64,000 nt of DNA, from positions 558,001-622,000 of the forward strand of contig CAVRYY010000001.1 of the NCBI GenBank assembly GCA_963725655.1, read 5' to 3'. Source of the stretch: CAVRXT01 sp963725655 (GTDB lineage Bacteria; Acidobacteriota; Terriglobia; Acidiferrales; UBA7541). The notes below the pieces were generated by a model. It did not search any database and was not told the DNA's origin. It was given only the letters and a program-made list of their open reading frames with translations. The stretch's first letter is position 1; each line of letters starts with the position of its first letter. Positions 34,247-43,689 of this stretch are shown here, in pieces. A program made the position numbers and the translations under genes.

Positions 34247-35349
34247 TGATCTACCCGCTGCTAGCTGTGATTGCTGAAGTCACCCACCGTTGTCCTCTGC
34301 GCTGCGTGTATTGTTCGAACCCCCTGGAAATGAAGTCCCGCAACGAAGAGCTTTCTACCCCGAATTGGCTGTCGGTGTTCGAGCAAGCCGGCGAAATGGG
34401 CGCGCTGCAGCTCGATCTCACCGGAGGCGAGCCCCTGGCGCGGAGTGATTTGGTCGAGCTGGTGGCCGGTGCGAGGAAGGCAAAACTCTACGTCAACTTG
34501 ATCACTTCAGGCCTGGGATTGAACGAAGCGCGGTTGGACGCGCTGCTCGAAGCGGGGCTCGACCACATTCAACTCAGTTTTCAGGATGCGCTCGAGGCTC
34601 CCGCGAACGAATTTGCCGGCACCCGCGCGCATGCCGCGAAATTGGCGCTGGCCGCGCAAATTCGCACCCGCCGCGCCGGCTTCACTATGAACGTGGTGGT
34701 GCATCGAGCGAATCTCGATCGCCTGGACGAAATTATCGCGTTGGCCGAAGACTTATCGCCGCAACGCCTGGAAGTAGCGCATGTGCAGTATTACGGCTGG
34801 GCGCTCCCGAACCGCGAAGCTCTGTTGCCCACGCGCGAGCAACTCGACCGCTCTATCGAAATCGTGGACGCTGCTCGCGGGCGCCTCAAGGGCAAAATTC
34901 GCATCGAATTCGTCACTCCCGATTACTACGGCAAGTTTCCCAAGGCGTGCATGGGCGGGTGGGGACGCAAGCTGATGCTCGTCACTCCGGCCGGCGAGGT
35001 GCTGCCGTGCCACGCGGCCGGCGTAATTCCTGACCTGCATTTCGATAACGTGAAAGAGCACCCGCTGCGTTGGCTGTGGGAGGAGTCGCCCGCATTTCAG
35101 AAATTCCGCGGAGAAGACTGGATGCCGGAGCCGTGCCGCAACTGCGACCGCCGCGGCCAGGACTTCGGCGGATGCCGGTGCCAGGCTTTGCTGCTGGCAG
35201 GCGACGCGGCGGCTACCGATCCCACATGTTCGCTGGCGCCCGCGCGACCGGTGGTCGATGCAATCCTGGCGCGCGTGAACGGCGAGCCGGAAATTGCAAA
35301 CGCGCCCGCGCATTCGGAGTGGGTGTATCGGGTGAACCCTGCAAACTAG
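34246..35349 (+). CDS. pqqE: PqqA peptide cyclase PqqE (radical SAM/SPASM)
   Basis: This 367-aa radical-SAM enzyme makes the Glu-Tyr carbon-carbon bond in PqqA. The [4Fe-4S] motif CxxxCxxC is Cys16, Cys20, Cys23 (CPLRCVYC). LDLTGGEPLAR is the SAM-binding GGEP motif. The C-terminal SPASM domain supplies many cysteines (KACMGGWGRK, LPCHAAGV, CRNCDRRGQDFGGCRC) for auxiliary clusters. The start is the ATG at 34246 overlapping the pqqD stop, as family length requires; a much longer upstream frame exists but is not homologous. No pqqF-type protease gene is seen nearby. Confidence 0.95.
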   Translation: MIYPLLAVIAEVTHRCPLRCVYCSNPLEMKSRNEELSTPNWLSVFEQAGEMGALQLDLTGGEPLARSDLVELVAGARKAKLYVNLITSGLGLNEARLDALLEAGLDHIQLSFQDALEAPANEFAGTRAHAAKLALAAQIRTRRAGFTMNVVVHRANLDRLDEIIALAEDLSPQRLEVAHVQYYGWALPNREALLPTREQLDRSIEIVDAARGRLKGKIRIEFVTPDYYGKFPKACMGGWGRKLMLVTPAGEVLPCHAAGVIPDLHFDNVKEHPLRWLWEESPAFQKFRGEDWMPEPCRNCDRRGQDFGGCRCQALLLAGDAAATDPTCSLAPARPVVDAILARVNGEPEIANAPAHSEWVYRVNPAN

Positions 35350-35384
35350 GGCTAGCCCTTGTGTAGCTCCCTACGGATGATTTT

Positions 35385-36164
35385 CTAGAGCTGCAGTTTC
35401 TGCGGAGTTTCTTCGAGCAGTTCGCACCAGTGCGAAAGTTGCTTTAGCGAAGGGGTGTGGGTGTGGTCGAGCACCAGCGGGGTAATCGAAATGGCGCCAT
35501 CGCGAATCGCGCCGTGATCGCTGTCGGGCGGAATATCGCCGGTCAGTTCCTGCTCGTGCAGCCAGAAGTATTTGCGGCCGCGTGGATCTTCGCCTGGGCT
35601 AAGCAAGTTGCGGGTGATCTTGGAGGATTGCCGCGTCACCCGAACGCCAGCTTTCCATGGCTGGGGCACGTTCACGTTGAGCACCACGCCTTTGGGCAAT
35701 CCCTCGCGCAAAACCACCGGCGCGAGGTTCCGCGCGAATTCCGCGGCCACGGTGTAGTCGAAATCCTTCCCGCGATACGCAACCGACATCGCGAACGCGG
35801 GAATTCCATTGATCGCTGCCTCCATGGCCCCGCCGACCGTCCCGGAGTAGTAGATATTTTCGCCCAGGTTGCCGCCGCGGTTGATGCCAGAGACCACCAG
35901 ATCCGGGTGTTCTTCGAGCAGCACGTTGAGGGCGAGGATCACTGAATCCGCGGGGGTGCCATCGACGGCCCACTCGCGTTCGGCTACGCGATCGTAGTAA
36001 ATCGGCGAGCGCAGCGTGAGCGACTGCGCGGCGGCGCTGCGTTCGCCCGAAGGCGCCACTACCGAGACGGCTCCATAATTCGAGAAGATGCGCACCAAGG
36101 CGCGCAGGCCCGGTGCATTGATTCCATCATCGTTGGTAATCAGAATGTGCGGCCGCATCGGCAA
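35385..36164 (-). CDS. surE: 5'/3'-nucleotidase SurE
   Basis: This 259-aa metal-dependent phosphatase releases phosphate from nucleoside monophosphates (and polyphosphate in some species), linked to stationary-phase survival. The metal-binding motif is ILITNDDGINAPGL (Asn11-Asp12-Asp13). APSGERSAAAQSLT and VVSGINRGGNLGENIYYSGTV complete the active site. Length is normal. It is convergent with pqqE, and its own start region faces a small gene and tRNA-Pro. Confidence 0.95.
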   Translation of the reverse strand: MPMRPHILITNDDGINAPGLRALVRIFSNYGAVSVVAPSGERSAAAQSLTLRSPIYYDRVAEREWAVDGTPADSVILALNVLLEEHPDLVVSGINRGGNLGENIYYSGTVGGAMEAAINGIPAFAMSVAYRGKDFDYTVAAEFARNLAPVVLREGLPKGVVLNVNVPQPWKAGVRVTRQSSKITRNLLSPGEDPRGRKYFWLHEQELTGDIPPDSDHGAIRDGAISITPLVLDHTHTPSLKQLSHWCELLEETPQKLQL

Positions 36165-36373
36165 GAAATCCTTTCAAGACCGTAAAGAGTGTGAACTCCC
36201 ATTGTGCAGCGGTCCGCTCCGCTTTTCCACCATCGATACGCGCTGTTGCTTCAAACAGTTAGCTCCAGCATCCATCGGGCCGGCTCCCGGAGGCCGTACC
36301 GATTGATTTTCACCACGGGCAGGGTGTAGGTATGGTGGACGACCTGTACCAGCCAACTTTTCCCGAGGGAGCG

Positions 36374-36577
36374 ATGGTTCGAATCGCCGACCGGGCGTTC
36401 GTGGAGAATTTCCTAGCGACCTGGAAGTACCACCATAAACTTCAAGCGGAACAATTAGCCTACGCGAATCGCGAGGCTGCGGTGGAAAAAATCGGCTACG
36501 ACCATGGAGGAGATCAGCTCTACAACCTGGTGGGTATTCCGGGTATTTGGCACGAAAGGTGTCTTCGCGCTGCGTGA
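36374..36577 (+). CDS. Conserved-looking small protein of unknown function
   Basis: A 67-aa frame (MVRIADRAFVENFLATWK) contains KYHHKLQAEQLAYANREAAV and GYDHGGDQLYNLVGIPGIWH, which look like a real folded domain ending HERCLRAA. The ATG at 36374 has GAGGGAG just upstream. An in-frame ATG at 36332 would add 14 residues but lacks a ribosome-binding site. I recognise no named family; the HGGD-LY-L-GIPGIWH pattern suggests a conserved surface. It lies just beyond tRNA-Pro on the opposite strand. Confidence 0.6.
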   Translation: MVRIADRAFVENFLATWKYHHKLQAEQLAYANREAAVEKIGYDHGGDQLYNLVGIPGIWHERCLRAA

Positions 36578-36602
36578 AAAAAGATCCCTAAAGCCAAATT
36601 TA

Positions 36603-36679
36603 TGGTCGGGACGACTGGATTCGAACCAGCGGCCTCACCCACCCCAAGGGTGCGCGCTACCAGGCTGCGCCACGTCCCG
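36603..36679 (-). tRNA. tRNA-Pro (anticodon GGG)
   Basis: A 77-nt cloverleaf can be drawn. The acceptor stem CGGGACG pairs with CGTCCCG. The D arm contains GCGCAGCCTGGTAGCGC. The anticodon stem is CACCC/GGGTG with loop TTGGGGT, giving anticodon GGG. The T arm is CTGGTTCGAATCCAG. The discriminator A is followed by an encoded CCA. It reads CCC (and CCU) codons. Confidence 0.95.
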
Positions 36680-36696
36680 AACGCACGTCCAGCGTA

Positions 36697-37536
36697 TCAC
36701 TCGCGTTCGAGAAGGGTCAAGATCGCCAGCAATTCCTCGCGCACATCCAGCAGCGACATCCTCTGCTCTTCGGATAATCCGGAGGCTGCTATGCTCATCT
36801 GCGCGACAGTGGCCTGACTGGCCGGGGGCGCCTGCGGCGCGGAAAAATTCAGGCCTTCCGGCGAGGGCTGCAGTTCATGGGTCGGAATCTGTTCCTCGGA
36901 GAAGGGCGTATGCCGGCTGATGAATTGCGCCTGCATGTCTTCGAGCGCGACTGGAGCTTCGGCGTCGAAATCAGCGGCCATGGGAGGCTCTGGTTCAGGT
37001 TGCGCGAGCTCTTCGAGGCTGTGCGGCTCATCGAGAAGAGCGCCGTCGCTCGAATTCTGGTCATGTATACCCGCGTCGAGGAAGCTGGCCTGCGCGCTTT
37101 CGGAACTGCGGTGCGTGTGCGGCGGCGTGGCGCTCGAGGCCGCAGAAGTGCTGAATGGGACGCTGGTGGCGAAGGAAGGCCTACCGGCCGCGGGCGGGGC
37201 ACTGACCCGGTCATTGATGGGTCGATCGTAGGTGGCCTGGTCGTTGCTGGGCCGCTCGCCGCCGGCGTCAGAGGTGGCGCCCGCAAGGTGCTTTCTCGCG
37301 CCAGCGATGGTGAATCCCTCTTCGTACAACAGGCGCTTGATCTTGAGGACGGTCTCGATGTCTTCGCGGCGGTACATGCGATGTCCGCTGGGGCTCTTCA
37401 CCGGCTGCAGCATCGGGAATTCCGTTTCCCAGTAGCGCAGAACGAAAGATTTGGTTGACGTGATTTGGCTGACTTCCCCGATCCGGTACAGATCCTTTTC
37501 GGGCATTCCCGTTGGACTATGTGCGGCTGCCGCCAT
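36697..37536 (-). CDS. MerR family transcriptional regulator
   Basis: This 279-aa protein has an N-terminal winged helix-turn-helix of the MerR type (LYRIGEVSQITSTKSFVLRYW, then LQPVKSPSGHRMYRREDIE and IKRLLYEEGFTIAGARKHL, residues about 15-85). The remainder is a Pro/Ala/Ser-rich, acidic linker with no recognised effector domain, ending in a short helix LSEEQRMSLLDVREELLAILTLL that could dimerise. MerR genes of this kind commonly lie close to tRNA-Pro and core genes. The effector and targets are unknown. Confidence 0.88.
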   Translation of the reverse strand: MAAAAHSPTGMPEKDLYRIGEVSQITSTKSFVLRYWETEFPMLQPVKSPSGHRMYRREDIETVLKIKRLLYEEGFTIAGARKHLAGATSDAGGERPSNDQATYDRPINDRVSAPPAAGRPSFATSVPFSTSAASSATPPHTHRSSESAQASFLDAGIHDQNSSDGALLDEPHSLEELAQPEPEPPMAADFDAEAPVALEDMQAQFISRHTPFSEEQIPTHELQPSPEGLNFSAPQAPPASQATVAQMSIAASGLSEEQRMSLLDVREELLAILTLLERE

Positions 37537-37648
37537 ATTTTTATCCTAGGCCTTTTTCCGCCTGTGTCAACCCGGTTTTAAAAGGCAAAAACAAGATTCT
37601 TCGGCGCTGGCCGGGTTGCGCCGAACTACTGTTCAGAAAAACATTCCG

Positions 37649-39484
37649 CTAGTCCCTGCGGCGCGGTCTGCCGCCGGATCTTCCGCTCGGGCCGCCGTGC
37701 TTCAGGCCGGAACCTCCCCGCGATTTCCCCGGTGGTCCGCCGCGCGGCTTTCCGCCACCGCCGATTCGCGAGTCTTTGCCCTGCCGGCCGCGTGCATTTC
37801 CAGCCGGACCGCGGTGCGATTTTCCACCTGCGCCAGCGCCCGGTCTGCCGCCCTGCCCACGGCTTGCTCCGCCGCCCGGACCCGCACTTGTCCCCCCGCC
37901 CGCCTGCCCCGTCGATGCGCTGCGTTGATTTTCGCCCGGCGTTGCCTGGCGATTCCCAGCGGGTGTAGCGTGGAATTTTCGGCCCTTCCGGACTCGCGAA
38001 TGGCCGCTTCCCATGTCCTGCTGATGTCCGCTGCGAACGTTGCGAGTGCCGCTCTGCGAGGCACGCGATTTCGCGCCCATGCGCTGCGCCCGGACTTTCT
38101 TGAGCCGCTGCAGGAACCGAATCGGTGCACCCACAAAATTAAATCGCGCGCGGAGCTGATTCTCCAGGAATCGCTGGTAGCTAAAGTGCAGCGGACGCTT
38201 CTGGTTGGTGAACAGCACGAACGTGGGTGGCGCCGACGACGCCTGGGTCATGTAGTAAATTTTCAAATTATAGCCAGCCGGGGAAGTGCCGCGGTCGAGA
38301 TCCACCTCGGTGAGCCAGCGGTTGATTTCTCCGGTGGTGACGCGCCTTTGCCGTGCTTCGGCCACGCGGTCGATCAAATTGAAAAGTTTATCGGCGCGGT
38401 CGCCGGTAAGCGCGGAAAGAAAAACCACCGGCGCGAAATCCAGAAATTTCAGTTTGCCCCGGACGATTTTTTCGTAATCGGCGGCCAGCTGCGGCGGATA
38501 CACGGCCACATCGGGTTTGCCGTAGGCCGACTTCTTTCCTGCTTCGGCCTTCTGGATGGCTGCCTCTACCGCCAGGTCCCATTTGTTCATCACCACGATC
38601 ACCGAGCAGCCGGACTGTTCGGCGTAGCTGGCGATGGTGGCGTCGTGGGAGGTGACGCCCATGGACGCGTCGATGATCACCAGGGCGACGTCGGCGCGTT
38701 CGAGATGTTTGCGTGCCATAATTACGCTAAGCTTTTCCGCGATGAGTTTGGTTTTGCCTTTACGGCGAATTCCGGCGGTGTCCAGAAATCGGTAGGTTTT
38801 CCCGTTGTGCTCGACCAACGTGTCTACGGCGTCGCGCGTAGTTCCCGGCTCCGGCGAGACGATGGCGCGCTCCTCACCCGCGAGGCGGTTCAGGAGCGTG
38901 GATTTGCCAACGTTGGGCCGGCCAATAATCGCGATGTTGATTACCGGCGCTTCTTCGGGCATTTCGCGCTTTTCAAAATTGGCGGTGAGGACGTCGAGCA
39001 TTTCGTCGATGCCGAAACCGTGTTCCGCGGAAATCGGAAAAACTTGGTCGCCCAGGCCGTAGAATTGCGCCGCGAGCGGGGTGTGCTGTAAAGCATCCAC
39101 CTTGTTGGCGGCGATAATCGGAGGCTTGCCGGCGCGCCGCAAAAGCAGCGCCAGCTCCTGATCGAGCGCCACTGGCCCCTCGCGCGCGTCCACGATCTGC
39201 ACAACGAACGTGGCATTGTCGATGGCCACCTTGGCCTGTCGCAGAATTTCGGCCGGGATCACCGCTTTGTCGTCGGGGACGATGCCGCCGGTATCCACCA
39301 CTTCAAACGGGCGGCCCTCCCACACCGAGGTGCCGTAGATGCGGTCGCGGGTGATGCCGGGCTCGTCGGTCACGATCGACCTGCGCGAACCAGTCAGCCG
39401 ATTAAACAGCGTGGATTTGCCGACGTTGGGCCGGCCCACGATCACGATGGATGGAAGCTTGGTATTGTTAGGTTGATCCGACAT
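37649..39484 (-). CDS. der: Ribosome-assembly GTPase Der (EngA) with long Gly/Arg-rich C-terminal tail
   Basis: This essential tandem-GTPase acts in late 50S subunit assembly. Both G domains show GRPNVGKST. The first also has DEPGITRD, DTGGI and NKVD; the second has EPGTTRD, DTAGI and MNKWD. The KH-like domain ends with KRPLHFSYQRFLENQLR. Normal Der stops soon after, at about 440-490 residues. This one is 611 aa, with a roughly 143-residue tail rich in Gly, Arg, Ser and Lys (about 468-611). The start at 39484 (MSDQPNNTK) is chosen for the AGGAAAGGATCGA just upstream; a longer frame begins at 39523. Confidence 0.95.
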   Translation of the reverse strand: MSDQPNNTKLPSIVIVGRPNVGKSTLFNRLTGSRRSIVTDEPGITRDRIYGTSVWEGRPFEVVDTGGIVPDDKAVIPAEILRQAKVAIDNATFVVQIVDAREGPVALDQELALLLRRAGKPPIIAANKVDALQHTPLAAQFYGLGDQVFPISAEHGFGIDEMLDVLTANFEKREMPEEAPVINIAIIGRPNVGKSTLLNRLAGEERAIVSPEPGTTRDAVDTLVEHNGKTYRFLDTAGIRRKGKTKLIAEKLSVIMARKHLERADVALVIIDASMGVTSHDATIASYAEQSGCSVIVVMNKWDLAVEAAIQKAEAGKKSAYGKPDVAVYPPQLAADYEKIVRGKLKFLDFAPVVFLSALTGDRADKLFNLIDRVAEARQRRVTTGEINRWLTEVDLDRGTSPAGYNLKIYYMTQASSAPPTFVLFTNQKRPLHFSYQRFLENQLRARFNFVGAPIRFLQRLKKVRAQRMGAKSRASQSGTRNVRSGHQQDMGSGHSRVRKGRKFHATPAGNRQATPGENQRSASTGQAGGGTSAGPGGGASRGQGGRPGAGAGGKSHRGPAGNARGRQGKDSRIGGGGKPRGGPPGKSRGGSGLKHGGPSGRSGGRPRRRD

Positions 39485-39663
39485 TCGATCCTTTCCTACT
39501 GGCGCCCCACTGGTGCGCCACAAATCTCATTTGAGCTCACACTCTACAGTATCACGCGGGACGCGCCCGATTCGCGCTGTGCCATAATCTCCCCCGAATC
39601 GGCCTTGATATCGCAGATCCGGTTGATAGTTTTCCGCCGGGTGCAGAGCGAAAGGGAGAGCTC

Positions 39664-40794
39664 ATGAAGAAACTTTTCGGACGACTCACGCTGGTGGCAG
39701 CGTTGGCGGCGATGTTTGCCGGGGTCCACACCGGCGCAGGCGCACCGGATCTCAAAACGCGAAACGTGGTGCTGATTATTTCTGACGGGTTGCGCTGGCA
39801 GGAGATTTTTAGCGGCGCCGACAAGACCCTGATCAACCAGCCGAATGGCGGCTCATGGGTTGCTGCTGAAGTGCTGAGGAAAAACTACTGGCGGGAGGAC
39901 GTCGGCGAGCGCCGCAAGGTGCTCTTCCCGTTTCTGTGGGGCACCATCGCGCGAAAGGGGCAAATATTCGGCAACCAAAATAAGGGCAGCGTGGCGCGCG
40001 TCACCAACGGTCTGGACTTTTCTTATCCCGGATACAACGAGATGCTCACCGGCCACGCCGATCCGCACATCAACAGCAACGAGTTTGGCGAGAACCCCAA
40101 CGTTACGGTATTCGAGTGGCTGAATCGCATGCCCGAATTCGCCGGCCACGTAGGCGTCTACGGAACCTGGGACACCTTTAAGTATATTTTCAACGAGGAT
40201 CGCAGCAAGCTGGCAATGCAAGCCGGATGGGATTTGCCGGCGAAGGAGAATCCTACTTCGCGGCAGGAAATGTTGAACGAGCTGTACAAAACCACCACGC
40301 GTTTTGACGACGACAGCACCTACGATGCGTTTCTACAGCCGCCGCTGATGGATTACATCGCCTCCGCCGCGCCGCGCGTGCTATTCGTCGGGTACGGTGA
40401 GACGGATGACTGGGCCCACGCCGGGCGCTACGACAACGTGCTGCAGAGCGCGCAGCAGTTCGATCGTTATGTCGAGCAGCTGTGGAACACCATGCAGAGC
40501 ATGGCGGGGTACCGCGACCAGACCACTTTCATCCTCACCACCGATCACGGGCGAGGGAGTGGGCGCTCGCAGTGGAAGGAGCACGGAGTGGGCCAGAAGG
40601 GATCGGAGAACATTTGGATTGCGGTTCTAGGGCCGGATACTCTGGCATTAGGCGAACGCGCGAATATTGCCGCGGTGACACAGTCGCAGATTGCCGCGAC
40701 GGTGGCGGGATTTTTAGGTAAGGACTATCGAGCAGCAATGCCTGCTGCGGCTCCCGCGTTGCCGGATGTGATCGGCGGTGATGGCGGACGTTAG
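39664..40794 (+). CDS. Exported alkaline-phosphatase-superfamily enzyme
   Basis: This 376-aa protein has a signal peptide (MKKLFGRLTLVAALAAMFAG, cleavage near AGA). The metal-binding start is NVVLIISDGLRWQEIFSG. The nucleophile region may lie in SYPGYNEMLTGHAD. Later ligands are in YGETDDWAHAGRYD and ILTTDHGRG. This matches phosphatase/phosphodiesterase/sulfatase members of the superfamily acting in the periplasm. The exact substrate is unknown. GAAAGGGAGAG precedes the ATG. Confidence 0.82.
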   Translation: MKKLFGRLTLVAALAAMFAGVHTGAGAPDLKTRNVVLIISDGLRWQEIFSGADKTLINQPNGGSWVAAEVLRKNYWREDVGERRKVLFPFLWGTIARKGQIFGNQNKGSVARVTNGLDFSYPGYNEMLTGHADPHINSNEFGENPNVTVFEWLNRMPEFAGHVGVYGTWDTFKYIFNEDRSKLAMQAGWDLPAKENPTSRQEMLNELYKTTTRFDDDSTYDAFLQPPLMDYIASAAPRVLFVGYGETDDWAHAGRYDNVLQSAQQFDRYVEQLWNTMQSMAGYRDQTTFILTTDHGRGSGRSQWKEHGVGQKGSENIWIAVLGPDTLALGERANIAAVTQSQIAATVAGFLGKDYRAAMPAAAPALPDVIGGDGGR

Positions 40795-40901
40795 AAGCCC
40801 GCATAGCCCGCATCGAGTTTGCACACCTTAGCTAACCGCCAGGACAGCGATTCGAGCCGCGCCGTCAAGATTGGCCGCCCCACGCATGCTGCACCGCAGA
40901 A

Positions 40902-43376
40902 CTAATCCTCCGGGAGAACGGGGAGAATTATCGTGTTTACGGTAGTCGGGTCGTCGCGAAGCTTGACGTAGAGCAGCGTGCCGTTCGGCCGCGGGACTTT
41001 CATGGTCGAGTCCACGTAGCCGGCCGGGACCGGGACGGTGTGGGTCCACTGCGGGTCGGACGCCACCGAATCAATCAGAAACAGACTGCTGCCGGCGAGC
41101 TGGCATTGCTGATCGGGACTATCCGGGCAGTGGATATCCTTTAGCGCAGGAACCCGGACCAGGGTAGCCAGCGGCAACCAGTCGCCTTTTCCTCCGTCCG
41201 AATCCACCGGGCGAAACCGCAGTGGACCGAAGGCGGATGCTCCAAAGCTTTTCAGCGGCTCGAGACTCGCCAGCACGGTTTGTGAATCCTGCATGACCAG
41301 GGTGCCGTCCGCGATGTTGAGCATCACGGAATTGGCTTCGTCGGCGGTGGCTATCTCGATTTTTTCGCTTCGTGGGAATTTATCCGGAACTTCGGATTTC
41401 AAGAAGAACGCCAGGCGCGCGCCTTGCGGCAGCTCGTCCTGATTGTTCAATCGGACTGCCGACGGCGCGAGGTTCTGCACGTTCTTGCTGATCAGCGAGA
41501 CTTTCGGGCGCGCCGCTTCCACGGTGGTCTGCAGATCCAGGGTTCGTCCGTCCTTGAGGCCCACATGCGCTAGAAGCTTTTCGTCCGGATGCAGAGTGGA
41601 TACCGAGGCGGCCTGAGCAGCAGCTAGGCGCAGTTCATCCTGTTCGTTGGTGCGCGACAACTTTGCGGGCATGAAGCGAATGCCGTTCAATTCAAAGCTT
41701 TGTACTTGATCGAGCCGCGTCCCTTTCAAGATGCCCTGCGGATCGCCGGCGTTGATGGTAAAGCGATCGAGGTGCGCGGCCTCGGCATAAGTGGAAACGG
41801 AGACTTGGTCCGGCTTTTCCACGCCGAACTGCTTTACTTCAAGCCTGACGTCGCCCGGAGCCTGATCTTTGAGGGGAACCTGCACTTCTAACTCGCCGGT
41901 CTTCACCACCTTTGAAGTGGCCGGCAAGGTTTTCCCGTTGGATTCGACGACGCTGACCCGGTCGACGCAAGCGGCGGCGGGCGACTCCAGATGCAGAACG
42001 TCGTTGCGGCCCACGATCAATGCGCTGCGGTCCGCCGGCAGAATCGCCCATTCCGCCGAACGTGCGATGCGCAGATGAAAGCTGGGGCCGTCGTAAGGTT
42101 CAAATCCCCATCGGCCGTGGATGGTTGCGTTCACGTCTTCGCCAAGCGCGTCGATCGGCATGGCGCGGGCGTCCACAACGAAGCCGCCCTTTGCCGCGTC
42201 AGCCGCGATCGGCAAATCCGCGCCTTGGCCGATCTTGTCCGGAATATGCAGCGCGAAATCGTGGGCAATGTCCGTCGAGAAGATCAAAGGAGCGCCTTCC
42301 ACTGGCAACACCAGCGAAGGTTTCTGCAAGCAATACACCTCTTCGGGATTCACCGCGCGCAATGGCGGCAGTTGCGCGGCTTCCACAGCGGGCAGGCCGA
42401 CCACCAAAACCGACTTGGGATTGTTAAACGAGGGAGGAGTGTTCAGGTGCAGATTCAGCTCCTCCGCTTGCGGCAGCGCGAGCGCGGGAATGTATTGATA
42501 TTCCGCAGTGCGGAAGTTGCTCATGATCCGGGCCACGTCCACGATCGCTCCGACGTAGGCGCTGTACAGCCCGCCACCGGCAGCAGGAGTGACGCTCACC
42601 GCGCCGATTAAGTCCGACGAAGGGCCGCTGGTGAGCGCCGCGATCATGGACTGGCTGTGTCCATCGTTCAGCACCAATTCATCGGTCTTTTGCGTAAGGC
42701 AAGATTCCTGCTGCTCGACCGGCTTGTCGAAACATGCCGGGTCCACCTTCATCGCCAGGGTGCGAGCCAGCGCCATGGAGCGAGCCTTCAATGCTTTCGG
42801 GTCGGTGTCGTTGGTTTCGCGGACGATCGCGAGATATTTATCGAGGCGAGAGCGGTAGAGGCTGGCCTGGTTCAGGTCCTGGGAGGCGCGCACAAAAATT
42901 CCGGGCCGGGCGCGGACTGCCGACCGAAGCGTATTGAAGTCTCCGCTGGTCTCGGGAGCGAGAAAGAGGAGCGCCTGTTGGGCGTCCTTGGGAACGTGAA
43001 CGACGATTCCTTGCTCGCGCACATCTTTGCTCCACGTTTCGGCCTTGGTGAACCAATTTTCGGGCGGGGGATTGGTAGAGCCGCGCAGGAAAGCCACGAC
43101 CAGCACATAGTGGGCGCCATGATCCTTGTCAAAGCCGGTGTGAATCCAAATAGCGTCGTCGGGCTGCAGATTTGGCACGGCGCCAATGGGCAGCGGTTTG
43201 CCGGCGCGGGTGACTTTCACTTCTACTCGCGGGCCTTCCAGGTCGAAGGGCGCGGTGTTTGCGTAAGCCGCGCAGAAACCGGCCAACAAAATCGCGATTA
43301 AGAAGAAATAGCGGATGAGTGCCTTGTGAACCCTGGCGCTATGAATGTCGCTGCGATTGTTCTTCTCGATCAGCAT
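40902..43376 (-). CDS. Large exported protein of unknown function
   Basis: This 824-aa protein starts at the ATG at 43376, chosen for the GAGGAG ribosome-binding site 5 bases upstream; a frame 15 residues longer lacks one. It has a membrane or signal segment (YFFLIAILLAGFCAAYA). The rest is soluble and rich in beta strands, with short repeated themes (LHLESPAA, VQVPLKDQAPGDVRLEVKQFG, VSVSTYAEAAHLDRF) that suggest several Ig-like domains. I recognise no catalytic motif and no family name. It is transcribed alone on the minus strand. It may be a cell-surface or periplasmic structural protein. Confidence 0.7.
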   Translation of the reverse strand: MLIEKNNRSDIHSARVHKALIRYFFLIAILLAGFCAAYANTAPFDLEGPRVEVKVTRAGKPLPIGAVPNLQPDDAIWIHTGFDKDHGAHYVLVVAFLRGSTNPPPENWFTKAETWSKDVREQGIVVHVPKDAQQALLFLAPETSGDFNTLRSAVRARPGIFVRASQDLNQASLYRSRLDKYLAIVRETNDTDPKALKARSMALARTLAMKVDPACFDKPVEQQESCLTQKTDELVLNDGHSQSMIAALTSGPSSDLIGAVSVTPAAGGGLYSAYVGAIVDVARIMSNFRTAEYQYIPALALPQAEELNLHLNTPPSFNNPKSVLVVGLPAVEAAQLPPLRAVNPEEVYCLQKPSLVLPVEGAPLIFSTDIAHDFALHIPDKIGQGADLPIAADAAKGGFVVDARAMPIDALGEDVNATIHGRWGFEPYDGPSFHLRIARSAEWAILPADRSALIVGRNDVLHLESPAAACVDRVSVVESNGKTLPATSKVVKTGELEVQVPLKDQAPGDVRLEVKQFGVEKPDQVSVSTYAEAAHLDRFTINAGDPQGILKGTRLDQVQSFELNGIRFMPAKLSRTNEQDELRLAAAQAASVSTLHPDEKLLAHVGLKDGRTLDLQTTVEAARPKVSLISKNVQNLAPSAVRLNNQDELPQGARLAFFLKSEVPDKFPRSEKIEIATADEANSVMLNIADGTLVMQDSQTVLASLEPLKSFGASAFGPLRFRPVDSDGGKGDWLPLATLVRVPALKDIHCPDSPDQQCQLAGSSLFLIDSVASDPQWTHTVPVPAGYVDSTMKVPRPNGTLLYVKLRDDPTTVNTIILPVLPED

Positions 43377-43478
43377 CGATCTCCTCGTCCAAGTCAGGCG
43401 CAGCGAAATTCCGCCCATCATCGTTTCGGCGCCACTGGCTAAAGTGTAAAGCGGTCAAATCGTAGCTCACTCCGTTTG

Positions 43479-43616
43479 ATGCACGGAGTTACCCGCCGGC
43501 GTCGAATAATTGCCGGCTATTGTCGCGAGTATGAAGAGCCCGTGGGGCCGCAGAATCAAGACTGGATCAACGCGGCTTTCAAGGAAGTGAGCGTGAAGCC
43601 TTACGTGGATGACTAA
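43479..43616 (+). CDS. Possible 45-aa ORF in the gap upstream of the exported protein gene
   Basis: The frame reads MHGVTRRRRIIAGYCREYEE and then a stretch ending KPYVDD. There is no ribosome-binding site and no recognised family, and the gap 43377-43689 holds nothing else I can support. It could be a fragment or chance. Confidence 0.2.
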   Translation: MHGVTRRRRIIAGYCREYEEPVGPQNQDWINAAFKEVSVKPYVDD

Positions 43617-43689
43617 GGCCGGGCACGCAATACACCACGGTGACTACGGTGATAATCGGAAATCGTCACTGCCGCCGCCGGGCGTCCCG

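Noticed and set aside
34009..35349. 446-codon frame as pqqE start
   Set aside because: The first 79 codons overlap pqqD in another frame; homology begins at the ATG 34246.
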